From: a virus
Virus record (IMG/VR): IMGVR_UViG_3300031758_000004
Location: 124,001 to 188,000 of that record
Length of the DNA: 64,000 bases
Direction: 5' to 3' (one strand)
Shown: piece by piece, positions 46,323 to 54,240 of the stretch
Numbering within the stretch: the stretch's first letter is position 1
Layout of the letters: each line of letters starts with the position of its first letter
Notes under the pieces: generated by a model
What the model was told of the DNA's origin: nothing
What the model saw: only the letters and a program-made list of their open reading frames with translations
Databases searched by the model: none
Translations under genes and position numbers: made by a program

Positions 46323-47517
46323 TATATTCTACAAGATAATGATAGAATTGTTTATCATTTTCATTATCCATATCTAAATATTGACCTTTGATAATAGCCA
46401 ATTCCTCAACAGTTAACTTACCAGTAAATTTGCCTAAAATCCAACCGTAGTGAGATTTTGGTTTAGTAATATCAACTAGACCACTTCCGTTATCAAAGTA
46501 CTCTTTTCCATTATTTTTTTGTAATGTTGTTGATCCAACCCAATTAGGACAAAATCCATCTTCATCGAAAACTAAATTATCATCCCCATAATCATCGTGG
46601 TGATTATCATACCAATCATCATGGTAACCATAATCTTTTCTTTTATTTTTATTCTTTTTCTTTTTATTTCTTCTAGAATATCCATAATCAACTCCGTGAT
46701 AAGAGTCATGTGTACTATAAGATGATTTACTTGAACCATATGTCTTATAGTCAGAAACTTTTGGATCTCTTTTTGTTGGTAAGTTCTCCCAATCAATTTT
46801 TAAACAAGCTTTAGCCAGTCTTTCTAAGTGATTTATATCTTGACTTTCGGTTACAGTGTGTTCTTTGTAATAACCAACTGAAATATTTGTACATTCTGGA
46901 ATAATATCAATAAACTCAGCAGAGTCAGTATAAACACCACCATCATCCTTACGATAATTCAAGTCAAATCCACTAGCATTCAATTCTGATGCTAATTGGT
47001 CAGCAAAATCATCTGAACAACATCTTGACCAAGATTGGTGAGTGATAACAGAGAAAACATCACGTCTATCAAAAGAAATTATACGATCATATTTACCTTG
47101 AAACTCACTAATTGATTTAGCAGCCAAACCAGAACCAATACAACCAACTTCTTCACCAATAAAGAAATAGTAAAGACCTGGGATATTGTGTTTCATCATA
47201 TACAACATAACAGTTGTACCCGCTTTATCATCAGCACCTAATACAGTAGAACCATCGGTTTTGATAATATCACCATCAAAAACGTGATTTACTTTACTTG
47301 CTGTTTTTGTAGCCGTATCTAAGTGAGAAGCAAAAATAGTTCTTGATTCACCTATCTGATAGTAATAGTTACCATGAACATCTTTTTGTAAGTCTTTTGG
47401 AAAAAGACCAATCTTCTTCATATCAGCAACTAAAGTATCTTCTAGTCCATAAGGATATGTTCTCGAAGTAAGATTTAAGAAGGTATTTAAAATAAAGTTT
47501 TCTTTTGACTTGCTCAT
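46303..47517 (-). CDS. M42/M28/M20-like metallopeptidase with His/Lys-rich insert
   Basis: 404 residues. Di-zinc aminopeptidase signatures: HLDT (65-68), LGADDKAG (93-100), FIGEEVGCIGS (119-129), ISFDRRD, and TDSAEF with EHTVTESQD. These match the metal ligands and catalytic Asp and Glu of the M28/M42 clan. After about residue 255 comes a low-complexity segment of Tyr, His, Asp and Lys (KKKKNKNKRK, YHDDWYDNHHDDYGDD), then a C-terminal region of about 100 residues ending YLVEYINDDSL. A peptidase of this clan is unusual for a phage; the substrate is unknown. A clear TTTG-N19-TATATTTG promoter precedes it. Confidence 0.8.
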   Translation of the reverse strand: MSKSKENFILNTFLNLTSRTYPYGLEDTLVADMKKIGLFPKDLQKDVHGNYYYQIGESRTIFASHLDTATKTASKVNHVFDGDIIKTDGSTVLGADDKAGTTVMLYMMKHNIPGLYYFFIGEEVGCIGSGLAAKSISEFQGKYDRIISFDRRDVFSVITHQSWSRCCSDDFADQLASELNASGFDLNYRKDDGGVYTDSAEFIDIIPECTNISVGYYKEHTVTESQDINHLERLAKACLKIDWENLPTKRDPKVSDYKTYGSSKSSYSTHDSYHGVDYGYSRRNKKKKNKNKRKDYGYHDDWYDNHHDDYGDDNLVFDEDGFCPNWVGSTTLQKNNGKEYFDNGSGLVDITKPKSHYGWILGKFTGKLTVEELAIIKGQYLDMDNENDKQFYHYLVEYINDDSL

Positions 47518-47535
47518 CTTTCTTAATTTGTTTTA

Positions 47536-47543
47536 CAAATATA
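47536..47543 (-). promoter_or_regulatory. TATATTTG with upstream TTTG, Bacteroidota-type promoter
   Basis: Minus-strand TATATTTG preceded by TTTTG with a 19-base spacer, the consensus architecture of Bacteroidota vegetative promoters, about 18 bases before the peptidase ATG. Confidence 0.65.
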
Positions 47544-47595
47544 CAAACAATTTAGAATAATTCAAAATAAAAACATAAAAATTAATATATACATT

Positions 47596-48072
47596 ATGGT
47601 TTACAACGTAACAGGTGATTTTCAAAATGATGATGTTTTTACATTTACTACCGACTTAGGTGGTGAATATAGAATTGTTTTGAAAGATGGTGGTGAATAT
47701 AGATTTGTTGAAATATCAATAGTATCATCACATAAATATAATGAAGAGACATTTTCTACATATAATACCATTAAAACTATTTTATATAGAAGCAAATTTA
47801 ATAAATTTATTTTAACTATAAATACTGGAGATATTTATTATAGAAGAAGAATATTAGAAATATACAAAAGATGGTTAGACCAATTTGATATGGTTGTGGT
47901 TGAAAATCCACATTTACCACCAATGGGTCGAGATCATTACAATACAGTTTTAGATATAACTCAAGTTTTTTTAACTAAAAAGAAAAATATAAAAGTTAAA
48001 AAGTATTGTCCAAATTGTGGATCAGAGAATAATGATTATAAATTCTGTCCAAGTTGTGGTACAAAATTGTAA
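47596..48072 (+). CDS. zinc-ribbon protein
   Basis: 158 residues. The C-terminus KYCPNCGSENNDYKFCPSCG is a classical zinc ribbon (CxxC...CxxC). The N-terminal 125 residues (TFTTDLGGEYRIVLKDGGEYR, then a helical region ending in MVVVENPHLPP) are not recognised. A zinc ribbon at the C-terminus suggests a regulatory or nucleic-acid-contacting role. Leader AATATATACATT is like that of the gene at 10978. Confidence 0.65.
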   Translation: MVYNVTGDFQNDDVFTFTTDLGGEYRIVLKDGGEYRFVEISIVSSHKYNEETFSTYNTIKTILYRSKFNKFILTINTGDIYYRRRILEIYKRWLDQFDMVVVENPHLPPMGRDHYNTVLDITQVFLTKKKNIKVKKYCPNCGSENNDYKFCPSCGTKL

Positions 48073-48116
48073 ACAAAGAAGATATTTAATTATATATAAA
48101 CAAAGTTCTTAAACTT

Positions 48117-48182
48117 ATGTCAGGTAATTCCGGGTTACCTCTGAAATTTAGAAATGAATTGAGATATAAGTTAAAAAAATAA
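48117..48182 (+). CDS. possible 21-residue basic peptide
   Basis: MSGNSGLPLKFRNELRYKLKK, short and basic, between the zinc-ribbon gene and the SHOCT gene. It is preceded by ATTATATATAAA 20-30 bases upstream. It may be a leader peptide or just a spurious frame; only position and charge support it. Confidence 0.3.
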   Translation: MSGNSGLPLKFRNELRYKLKK

Positions 48183-48191
48183 AGAATAAAA

Positions 48192-49157
48192 ATGGCAAAA
48201 ATTGCAAACAACCACGTTTCTAAGCCAAGTGCTTGGGTCGTAAATTCTACTGATAGAGGTAGAAAATCTATTAAAAACGGAAAAGTTTATCTAAAAGATT
48301 CCGAAGAATTCCAAATCGAATTATATAATCCACTTACAGACTGTGTCTTAGCTGATATTAAGTTAAATGGTAATTCAATTTCAAAAACTGGATTGGTTTT
48401 AAAACCAGGTCAAAGATTTTATCTTGATTGTTTTATTGATGATAAAAAGAAATTTATTTTTTCAACTTATGAAGTTGACGCTTCATTAGAATCGATAAAC
48501 GCTACTCAAAATAACGGTAAATTAGAAGTTTTCTTTTATAAAGAATCTGTTGTTTCTATTAAAAATTGGAGAGATAGATTTAATACAGTTATAATTGAAA
48601 GATACTATCCTACATATCCAACATACCCAAACACTTGGATAACTTACGGAAGTGGAACATTAAGTGGGAATACAACTGGTGGTTATTACACAAATAATAT
48701 TATTGGTACAAACACAAGTGGTAGTACAACAACTACTTCATATAATTCTACCAATGCAACATATACAACTGGTGTGGATTTATCAAATTGTATTGGTTCT
48801 TTATCTTCTGGTCATAAGATTAACACTTCATTTGAAACCGGTAGAGTTGAAAAGGGATCATCATCTTCACAAAAGTTCTCTGAGATTGATATGGACTTTG
48901 ATACATATCATATTTCATCAACTATTTTACAATTATTACCTGAGAGTGTTAAACCAGTATCAACATCTGATATAAAAAAAGAACCATTGAAAAATAAAGT
49001 AAATGAAACTGAGTTGAAAAAAGAATGGGATAAAATAAAAGAGATTGATGGTATCTTAGATTTAATTAAGAAATTAGATGATTTACACAAAGCCGGTGTT
49101 TTAACCGATGAAGAGTTTTCGGAAAAGAAAAAAGAATTATTATCAAAGATATGTTAG
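48192..49157 (+). CDS. SHOCT-domain protein with conserved N-terminal domain
   Basis: 321 residues. Residues 5-130 (HVSKPSAWVVNSTDRGR, VYLKDSEEFQIELYNP, LKPGQRFYLDCFID) resemble a domain common in large Bacteroidota phages. The middle is Gly/Thr/Ser/Asn-rich (about 145-200), and the C-terminus IKKLDDLHKAGVLTDEEFSE matches the SHOCT motif, a short oligomerisation or tethering helix pair. A linking or scaffolding role is inferred. The end overlaps the next start by 7 bases. Confidence 0.7.
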   Translation: MAKIANNHVSKPSAWVVNSTDRGRKSIKNGKVYLKDSEEFQIELYNPLTDCVLADIKLNGNSISKTGLVLKPGQRFYLDCFIDDKKKFIFSTYEVDASLESINATQNNGKLEVFFYKESVVSIKNWRDRFNTVIIERYYPTYPTYPNTWITYGSGTLSGNTTGGYYTNNIIGTNTSGSTTTTSYNSTNATYTTGVDLSNCIGSLSSGHKINTSFETGRVEKGSSSSQKFSEIDMDFDTYHISSTILQLLPESVKPVSTSDIKKEPLKNKVNETELKKEWDKIKEIDGILDLIKKLDDLHKAGVLTDEEFSEKKKELLSKIC

Positions 49158-49483
49158 AACAGAATGAATTAAATTTAGATAACCCAATATTCACCTATTA
49201 TGTTAATATTGGTGGCATGTCTCGACAAAGAGCAGAGGAGACATTATCAGAAATAGCAAAATCGTTTAATTATCAAAATGTAACTATTTGGTTTGTACCA
49301 ATCCAACAAGGTGATTCTAGAATTGATTGCGTTTATGATGGTCGTATTAGAGAAAGAAGTGAAGAACTAAAATCACTAATAGAAGAATTAAATGAGAAAG
49401 TTGACATTCTATCAAGAACCAATTCATTTGAGGACTTTAAAATTGAAGTCAGAGATTGGAGATTGAAAAATCTATTTAAATAA
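49151..49483 (+). CDS. hypothetical protein
   Basis: 110 residues. NIGGMSRQRAEETLSEIAKS and VTIWFVPIQQGDSRIDCVYDG give a small alpha/beta fold, followed by a coiled-coil-like C-terminal helix (RSEELKSLIEELNEKVDIL). Overlaps the SHOCT gene and ends at a bidirectional terminator. No family recognised. Confidence 0.6.
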   Translation: MLEQNELNLDNPIFTYYVNIGGMSRQRAEETLSEIAKSFNYQNVTIWFVPIQQGDSRIDCVYDGRIRERSEELKSLIEELNEKVDILSRTNSFEDFKIEVRDWRLKNLFK

Positions 49484-49510
49484 AAAAAGAGACCTTTCAG
49501 TCTCTTTTTT
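49482..49510. terminator. bidirectional terminator
   Basis: Stem AAAAAAAGAGAC/GTCTCTTTTTT with a 6-base loop, between the convergent genes ending at 49483 and 49509. Confidence 0.8.
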
Positions 49511-51107
49511 ATATCATTGTTTTTAATGCTTTGAAGAATTCCATTGAATCTTCATAATTCACACCATCAAAATTAAATGTGTGTAATTCATCTCTATTTA
49601 CTCCCGCAAATGTTCTAATATAGTTTAAATCATTATAACTAATATCAGTTTCAATTGTTCTTTTAATATTATCAAGATTTCTATTTAATATTTTAAGTGA
49701 GTAAAGACTCATAAATTCACTTGATTTAATTTTATTTTTAAAAACTGAACCAACTTCAATGATTTGTTTTATCAAATCACCAAATCTACTATCCAATTCT
49801 GAAACTAATTTTATTTTAGAATCAATTTCAGTGTTAAACTTACTTTTTAATGACTTATAACTATTCAAATATGATTCAATATTTTTAAATCCACTTTTTA
49901 TATAATTCTCATCTCTATTTTCTTTTATATAAATGACCAGGTTTCTTATTGATGATATCAAACTCAAAAAGTCGTAATAAGTTCTATCCTGGAGAATTAT
50001 ATTTAATATAAAATAATCAGATAATAAATTACTGAAGAAATCATTTAATTTACTAAAATCAACACCTTCTATTGATATACCAGATCTTTTAAATGCTAAG
50101 TCTGTATATCTTTTGATATTAATTTCTTTTAATTCCTCATTGGATAAACCATGTGGTCCTCCAATAATACCAGATTTCAATTCTGTTCTTTTATCTTTAA
50201 TATCTTTTATTGATTTTGTTTTTAAATCAACTAATTCTATATAGATTCCAAAGTCAGCATCATTTATAATATCTTTCATACTACCAGAAGATGATAAATA
50301 ATCACCACTTACTTTTAGATTAAAATTATCAGGATTTGATTTATCAACTTCAACACCCTCCTTTCCATATGAGAGTGGTTTATCAGAAGGTGTATATAAA
50401 CTTAAATAATAATGGTCACCAAAACACGTAGTTGGATTACCTATACCCCAGCTATAACTACCATATTGATTCCACTCCCTACTATCATCATCTGTTGATC
50501 CATCAGCCTCCTCATTATCATGTATAATAAAGATTTTTCTATCTCTTTCTCTTTTCCAAATAGTACCAAATGTCATCGGACCTGTCCAATCTGTTGCTTC
50601 ATCATTATGAACTAAGTCTCTATCTTCACTAAACGGCATATCATATAAAAATGCAATTACTTTATCACCTCTATTCAATTGATTATAATTATCAACCGTT
50701 TTTTCAACAGAAGTTAAGTTACCAGTTTTTGGAATATTTGAAAAATAACCATTTCTAACACGTTCTAATAATTCATCCGGAATTTCATTACCCTCTGATA
50801 ATGAAATAAGTTTGTTTCCGACACCCGAATAACCAACATAACTTCCATCACGATTAAACCAGAATTTTAATCCTGAAATATTACTATCTCCCTTTGGGGA
50901 AATTTTCCAAATTTTAATTTTAGAACCATATTCAACATTTTGATCTGGTATATCACTAATAGGAATATCTAAATTTGAAAAAACTTTTAATAGGTCTGAT
51001 TTAAATTTGGATAAACTCGAATTACTTATATTCTCAGACTTTAAATACTTAATCATCTTGTTTAAGATGTCTGATGAAAAAGCTTCATATAATTTAATAT
51101 ACTTCAT
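49509..51107 (-). CDS. large protein with capsid-targeting-like N-terminus
   Basis: 532 residues. It starts MKYIKLYE then A; L-Y-E/A is a good (I/L)xE site. Its first 55 residues align with the truncated gene at 63854 (MKYIKLFEAF..), so there is a paralogous family. A central domain includes GDKVIAFLYDMPFSEDRDLV, IFIIHDNEEADG and SWGIGNPTTCFGDHYYLSLY; the C-terminal third is coiled-coil rich. No enzyme motif could be named. Promoter motif ATTTAATATATA lies 4 bases upstream. Candidate internal head protein, perhaps an injected effector. Confidence 0.65.
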   Translation of the reverse strand: MKYIKLYEAFSSDILNKMIKYLKSENISNSSLSKFKSDLLKVFSNLDIPISDIPDQNVEYGSKIKIWKISPKGDSNISGLKFWFNRDGSYVGYSGVGNKLISLSEGNEIPDELLERVRNGYFSNIPKTGNLTSVEKTVDNYNQLNRGDKVIAFLYDMPFSEDRDLVHNDEATDWTGPMTFGTIWKRERDRKIFIIHDNEEADGSTDDDSREWNQYGSYSWGIGNPTTCFGDHYYLSLYTPSDKPLSYGKEGVEVDKSNPDNFNLKVSGDYLSSSGSMKDIINDADFGIYIELVDLKTKSIKDIKDKRTELKSGIIGGPHGLSNEELKEINIKRYTDLAFKRSGISIEGVDFSKLNDFFSNLLSDYFILNIILQDRTYYDFLSLISSIRNLVIYIKENRDENYIKSGFKNIESYLNSYKSLKSKFNTEIDSKIKLVSELDSRFGDLIKQIIEVGSVFKNKIKSSEFMSLYSLKILNRNLDNIKRTIETDISYNDLNYIRTFAGVNRDELHTFNFDGVNYEDSMEFFKALKTMI

Positions 51108-51111
51108 ATCT

Positions 51112-51123
51112 TATATATTAAAT
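51112..51123 (-). promoter_or_regulatory. ATTTAATATATA motif, putative phage promoter
   Basis: One mismatch to the 12-mer; 4 bases upstream of the 532-residue gene start. Confidence 0.5.
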
Positions 51124-51140
51124 TATTTTTATAAAAATAA

Positions 51141-51170
51141 AAAAAACTCACTCTAATGAGTGAGTTTTTT
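51141..51170 (-). terminator. rho-independent terminator
   Basis: Perfect stem AAAAAACTCACTC/GAGTGAGTTTTTT with a TAAT loop, directly after the stop of the 73-residue leftward gene. Confidence 0.85.
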
Positions 51171-51172
51171 TA

Positions 51173-51394
51173 TTAACCTCCATAAACATCAATAACTAAA
51201 CCTCCTCTAACTCGAAAATTTAATCTATTTGTTTTGTTATCTAAAGCGTCAACCATAATAGAATTACCATCGGTTTCAGTAACTCTTACTATATACCCTC
51301 CTTCTTCAGCATATTTAGTAGCTTCTTCCAAAGTTTTACCTTTATATTCTGAAACTGAATATAATCCATTATTTCTCAATCTACTTTCAAACAT
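51173..51394 (-). CDS. I78-like peptidase-inhibitor-type small protein
   Basis: 73 residues. YKGKTLEEATKYAEEGGYIV, then RVTETDG, NRLNFRVRGGLVIDVYGG follow the pattern of inhibitor I78 family proteins (GK..EEA, RV...DG, RLN, C-terminal GG). I78 proteins inhibit serine peptidases. There is no signal peptide. The match is short and by eye; alternatively a generic small beta-hairpin protein. It is separated by 29 bases from the Nudix gene on the same strand and ended by a strong terminator. Confidence 0.55.
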   Translation of the reverse strand: MFESRLRNNGLYSVSEYKGKTLEEATKYAEEGGYIVRVTETDGNSIMVDALDNKTNRLNFRVRGGLVIDVYGG

Positions 51395-51423
51395 AATAAT
51401 CTTTTATTTTTTATATAAAATAT

Positions 51424-51990
51424 TTATTTTAAGTTTAAATATTCTTTAACTTTTAATAACATATAATCTGTAAAAATATCAGATGCGTTAAGAGAATCTA
51501 AATATTTAATATCAACTTTGACTGCCTTACTCATAGCCTCTGCTTTAGAACCATCACCTTTAGCAATCACTTCATGATAATCTCTTTCATTAAGTGGTAA
51601 AATAAATGGATAAAATTTAGCTGTTTGACCTTTACTCGCGAAAAGTGGTCTCAATTCCTCTGGTGAATAATCTTCTCTAACTACAATACCAGCTTCTTCT
51701 TCCAATTCTCTAAAAAGAGCTGTAAGTGGATCTTCTCCTTTTTCAATACCACCAGCAACTAAAGTTAAGTGATATTCAGTACCTTCAACATATTTATATG
51801 TTGGTACATATTCATATCTCAGAATAATTTGATTTGTTTCAATTAAAATTGGAATACAGATGATAGCATCACCACCTTTTACAATACTCCAATCTTCATA
51901 CTTAATTATTTTAAATTTATCACCATCAAAAACTACATCATCTTTTGGTTCGGAATTAGTCTTTGGTTTTAATCTCGAAAATTTCTCCAT
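51424..51990 (-). CDS. Nudix hydrolase
   Basis: 188 residues. The Nudix box GGIEKGE-x7-RELEEEAGI (about residues 90-112) is complete. IICIPILIETNQIILRYEYVPTY before it and GQTAKFYPFI after it resemble the ADP-ribose/nucleoside-diphosphate-sugar pyrophosphatase type. Might cleanse or recycle nucleotides or ADP-ribose, possibly in connection with the NAD-consuming sirtuin. Has a 12-mer promoter motif 21 bases upstream. Confidence 0.85.
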   Translation of the reverse strand: MEKFSRLKPKTNSEPKDDVVFDGDKFKIIKYEDWSIVKGGDAIICIPILIETNQIILRYEYVPTYKYVEGTEYHLTLVAGGIEKGEDPLTALFRELEEEAGIVVREDYSPEELRPLFASKGQTAKFYPFILPLNERDYHEVIAKGDGSKAEAMSKAVKVDIKYLDSLNASDIFTDYMLLKVKEYLNLK

Positions 51991-52011
51991 TTTAATTATA
52001 TACTATTTTCT

Positions 52012-52023
52012 TATATATTAAAA
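52012..52023 (-). promoter_or_regulatory. TTTTAATATATA motif, putative phage promoter
   Basis: Exact 12-mer on the minus strand, 21 bases upstream of the Nudix gene start. Confidence 0.5.
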
Positions 52024-52087
52024 AATGAGTATTGGTTTACTATAATTTCATTTAATAACGAAGTAGTCAAAATTAAATATATAATAT

Positions 52088-52843
52088 ATGAAAAAATGTA
52101 AAAAATGTGGAGAATATAAAGATCTGATAAACTTTAATAAATTAAAGATATCAAATGATGGATTAAGAACTCAATGTAAAGATTGTGAAAGAGAATATAG
52201 AATTAAAAATAGAGATAAAATGAAAAAATATCTCAATAATTATTATAAAGAAAATAAATATGATTTACTTGAAAAGTATAAAGAAAAGTACGAGTCAAAT
52301 AAAGAAGAAATTAATGAAAGACGAAGGAATAGATATAATACAGATCAAGAACTTAGAGATAAAATTTCAAATGCTGGTAGAAAATATAGAAAGAATAATT
52401 CAGAAAAGGTAAAAATATCTAAACGGAGATACTATGAAGAGAATAAAGATTATATTAGAAATTGGAAAAAGAAATACTATGAATCCATTAAAGATCTACC
52501 AGAACATAAAGAAAAACACAGAAAGTATATTTATAATTGGTCAAGTAAAAATCCACATATAGTAGCTTGGAGAAACTCACTACGTAGGGTACTATACTAT
52601 TTTAATATTAAAAAATCAGAGAGTACTATTGATATATTAGGATACTCATCGAAAGAATTTAGAGATAATATTGAAAGTAAATTTTTAGAAGGCATGTCTT
52701 GGGATAATTGGGGTGAATGGCATATTGATCATATAATACCAGTTAGTAAATTTGATAAAGAAACACCACCATCAATAGTCAATTCTTTATCAAATCTACA
52801 ACCATTATGGGCAATTGATAACTATAAAAAAAGTAATAATTAA
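52088..52843 (+). CDS. HNH homing endonuclease
   Basis: 251 residues. N-terminal zinc finger (CKKCGEYKDL, CKDCEREY), a Lys/Glu-rich helical linker with repeated YYEEN/KYYES units, then the HNH motif HIDHIIPVSKF with NSLSNLQPLWAIDNYKKSN at the C-terminus. It is a free-standing gene placed between Nudix and RNA ligase, ending in a 4-base convergent overlap with the ligase. The sequence is AT-rich like its surroundings. It is probably a selfish mobile gene. Confidence 0.88.
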   Translation: MKKCKKCGEYKDLINFNKLKISNDGLRTQCKDCEREYRIKNRDKMKKYLNNYYKENKYDLLEKYKEKYESNKEEINERRRNRYNTDQELRDKISNAGRKYRKNNSEKVKISKRRYYEENKDYIRNWKKKYYESIKDLPEHKEKHRKYIYNWSSKNPHIVAWRNSLRRVLYYFNIKKSESTIDILGYSSKEFRDNIESKFLEGMSWDNWGEWHIDHIIPVSKFDKETPPSIVNSLSNLQPLWAIDNYKKSNN

Positions 52844-53478
52844 AATTTATAGTTTTTAGTAGTCACTCTACATTTAATTTGACTACGTGAATTGTTTTTT
52901 GGAGTGTTTCCTATTTCTAATCTAGAATTCTTTCTTTTCAACACAAGACCCTCTAAAAGTTCGTTATTGTATGTTAGTTTATCAAACAACACACTAAAAT
53001 TATTTTCATATGATTTAACACGATAAACATTATCTGAAATTGAATAAAGATATTCTTTTTCTGATTCGTTTTGACCAAACATTTCATCTAACAATTTAAT
53101 TCGCTGTTCAAATGTTTTACCAATTAAATAATCACCATCATTAACCAAAATATCAAACAAAATCAATTTATGATTAAATGATTTTCTGTTTTCATCTTGT
53201 TTATTCTTGTTTAAGTATTCACCATTTAATACAGTCCATCCACCAGTACCTTTATATAAATTGAGTACTTCTTCATCTTTAATTTCAAATCTAGTAAGTC
53301 TATCATTATGTCTATTCATCTTATAAACAACTTCACCATTTGTGAAGATAAGACAGTTTGAACCATTTAATTTTGGTTGAGCAACCATCGAACCATTATC
53401 ATGATAATAAAGTTCAGAACTAGGAATTGCGTTCTCTGGACGAGGCGGGTATAAGTATCTAAATGTTGCGTATTTCAT
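52840..53478 (-). CDS. ATP-dependent RNA (or DNA) ligase
   Basis: 212 residues. Nucleotidyltransferase motifs: motif I KLNGSN with catalytic Lys36, RFE.., motif III NGEYLN, motif IIIa HKLILFDILV, motif IV EGLVLKRK, motif V QIKCR. This compact form resembles phage RNA ligases of the T4 Rnl2 type. With a phage tRNA just upstream on the same strand it could repair tRNAs cut by host defence nucleases; this is inferred. The Bacteroidota-type promoter at 53494 serves it. Confidence 0.82.
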   Translation of the reverse strand: MKYATFRYLYPPRPENAIPSSELYYHDNGSMVAQPKLNGSNCLIFTNGEVVYKMNRHNDRLTRFEIKDEEVLNLYKGTGGWTVLNGEYLNKNKQDENRKSFNHKLILFDILVNDGDYLIGKTFEQRIKLLDEMFGQNESEKEYLYSISDNVYRVKSYENNFSVLFDKLTYNNELLEGLVLKRKNSRLEIGNTPKNNSRSQIKCRVTTKNYKF

Positions 53479-53493
53479 AATGATTATTTTTTA

Positions 53494-53501
53494 CAAATAT
53501 A
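53494..53501 (-). promoter_or_regulatory. TATATTTG, Bacteroidota-type -7 box
   Basis: Minus-strand TATATTTG 15 bases before the ligase ATG; an upstream TTTG lies 16 bases before it. Confidence 0.55.
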
Positions 53502-53542
53502 ATAAAAAAATCCACACCAAAAAAATTAGTGTGGATTATTTG

Positions 53543-53615
53543 AGGTTGAGGATTGGATTCGAACCAACGTGCTTGCCTTTGCGGGGCAATCTCTAACCAC
53601 TCGATACACTCAACC
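53543..53615 (-). tRNA. tRNA-Cys (anticodon GCA)
   Basis: Minus strand. Acceptor stem GGTTGAG/CTCAACC (7 bp), anticodon stem TTGCC/GGCAA with loop CCGCAAA (anticodon GCA), T-arm GTTGG-TTCGAAT-CCAAT, discriminator U73 as expected for tRNA-Cys. Oddities: position 33 is C, not U; one extra C between T-stem and acceptor; an A-G mismatch in the D-stem; no encoded CCA. The oddities could mean a degenerate tRNA. It lies 1 base past the stop of the 60-residue gene and is probably co-transcribed with it. Confidence 0.75.
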
Positions 53616-53616
53616 A

Positions 53617-53799
53617 TTAAAAAGGTAAATCATTGAAATCTTCATCAGAAATAGTTTGAACACTATTCGGATTTAGTTGTTCCATATACAATTTATTTTT
53701 ATGATCTTCCATCAATCTTAAAAAATCATTATATTGATTGATATCCAAAGTTGTATTTTCAATCATATCATAAACTATACTATCTACTGAACCATTCAT
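53617..53799 (-). CDS. 60-residue protein with SSB-like acidic C-terminal tip
   Basis: 60 residues, helical, ending DEDFNDLPF. The tip resembles the conserved C-terminus of bacterial single-stranded-DNA-binding proteins (D-D-x-(I/L)-P-F), which recruits repair and replication partners. There is no OB fold here, so it cannot be an SSB itself. It may mimic the tip to recruit or sequester host proteins. It lies upstream of the tRNA-Cys gene in the same transcript. Confidence 0.6.
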   Translation of the reverse strand: MNGSVDSIVYDMIENTTLDINQYNDFLRLMEDHKNKLYMEQLNPNSVQTISDEDFNDLPF

Positions 53800-53819
53800 A
53801 ACTTATCTCTTTTGTTTTA

Positions 53820-53827
53820 CAAATATA
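53820..53827 (-). promoter_or_regulatory. TATATTTG, Bacteroidota-type -7 box
   Basis: Minus-strand TATATTTG 20 bases before the start of the 60-residue gene; the likely promoter for it and the tRNA. Confidence 0.5.
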
Positions 53828-53832
53828 AGGAA

Positions 53833-54240
53833 TTAATTTGAATGTTTATCAATTCTATCAAAAAAATCTCCAAGAGTTACAGTTGTTTGGTAATTAGGTT
53901 CTCTTAAACCTAAAATCATATCTATCTTACGATTTCTCATTTCGGATTTACCATAAACACTTTCCATATCAACATAAGTTCCAGGTACACTTGGATCACT
54001 GATACGCCAGTTACGAAATGATTTATTGATAACTTTATAACCCCAATCAATTTCCGGTATTTTTATATAATCCCATTCAATATACTCCCACTCATACTCA
54101 TAATCATCATAATCATCATCCCAATCATAATAAAATCCCCACCACCACTGACCATTACAGTGATTATATGGTCGAATATCAAGTTTGTCAATATCGTTCT
54201 CGATTATATCAAATTTACTTTTATATTTTTTCAAAGACAT
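53833..54240 (-). CDS. acidic, aromatic-rich hypothetical protein
   Basis: 135 residues. Residues 28-68 are exceptionally rich in Trp, Tyr, Asp and Glu (QWWWGFYYDWDDDYDDYEYE). The rest is ordinary, with ISDPSVPGTYVDMESVYGKS. Such composition can mimic DNA charge, but no known anti-restriction family is recognised. The start overlaps the stop of the 167-residue gene by one base, and the run of leftward genes up to 55474 is tightly packed. Confidence 0.6.
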   Translation of the reverse strand: MSLKKYKSKFDIIENDIDKLDIRPYNHCNGQWWWGFYYDWDDDYDDYEYEWEYIEWDYIKIPEIDWGYKVINKSFRNWRISDPSVPGTYVDMESVYGKSEMRNRKIDMILGLREPNYQTTVTLGDFFDRIDKHSN

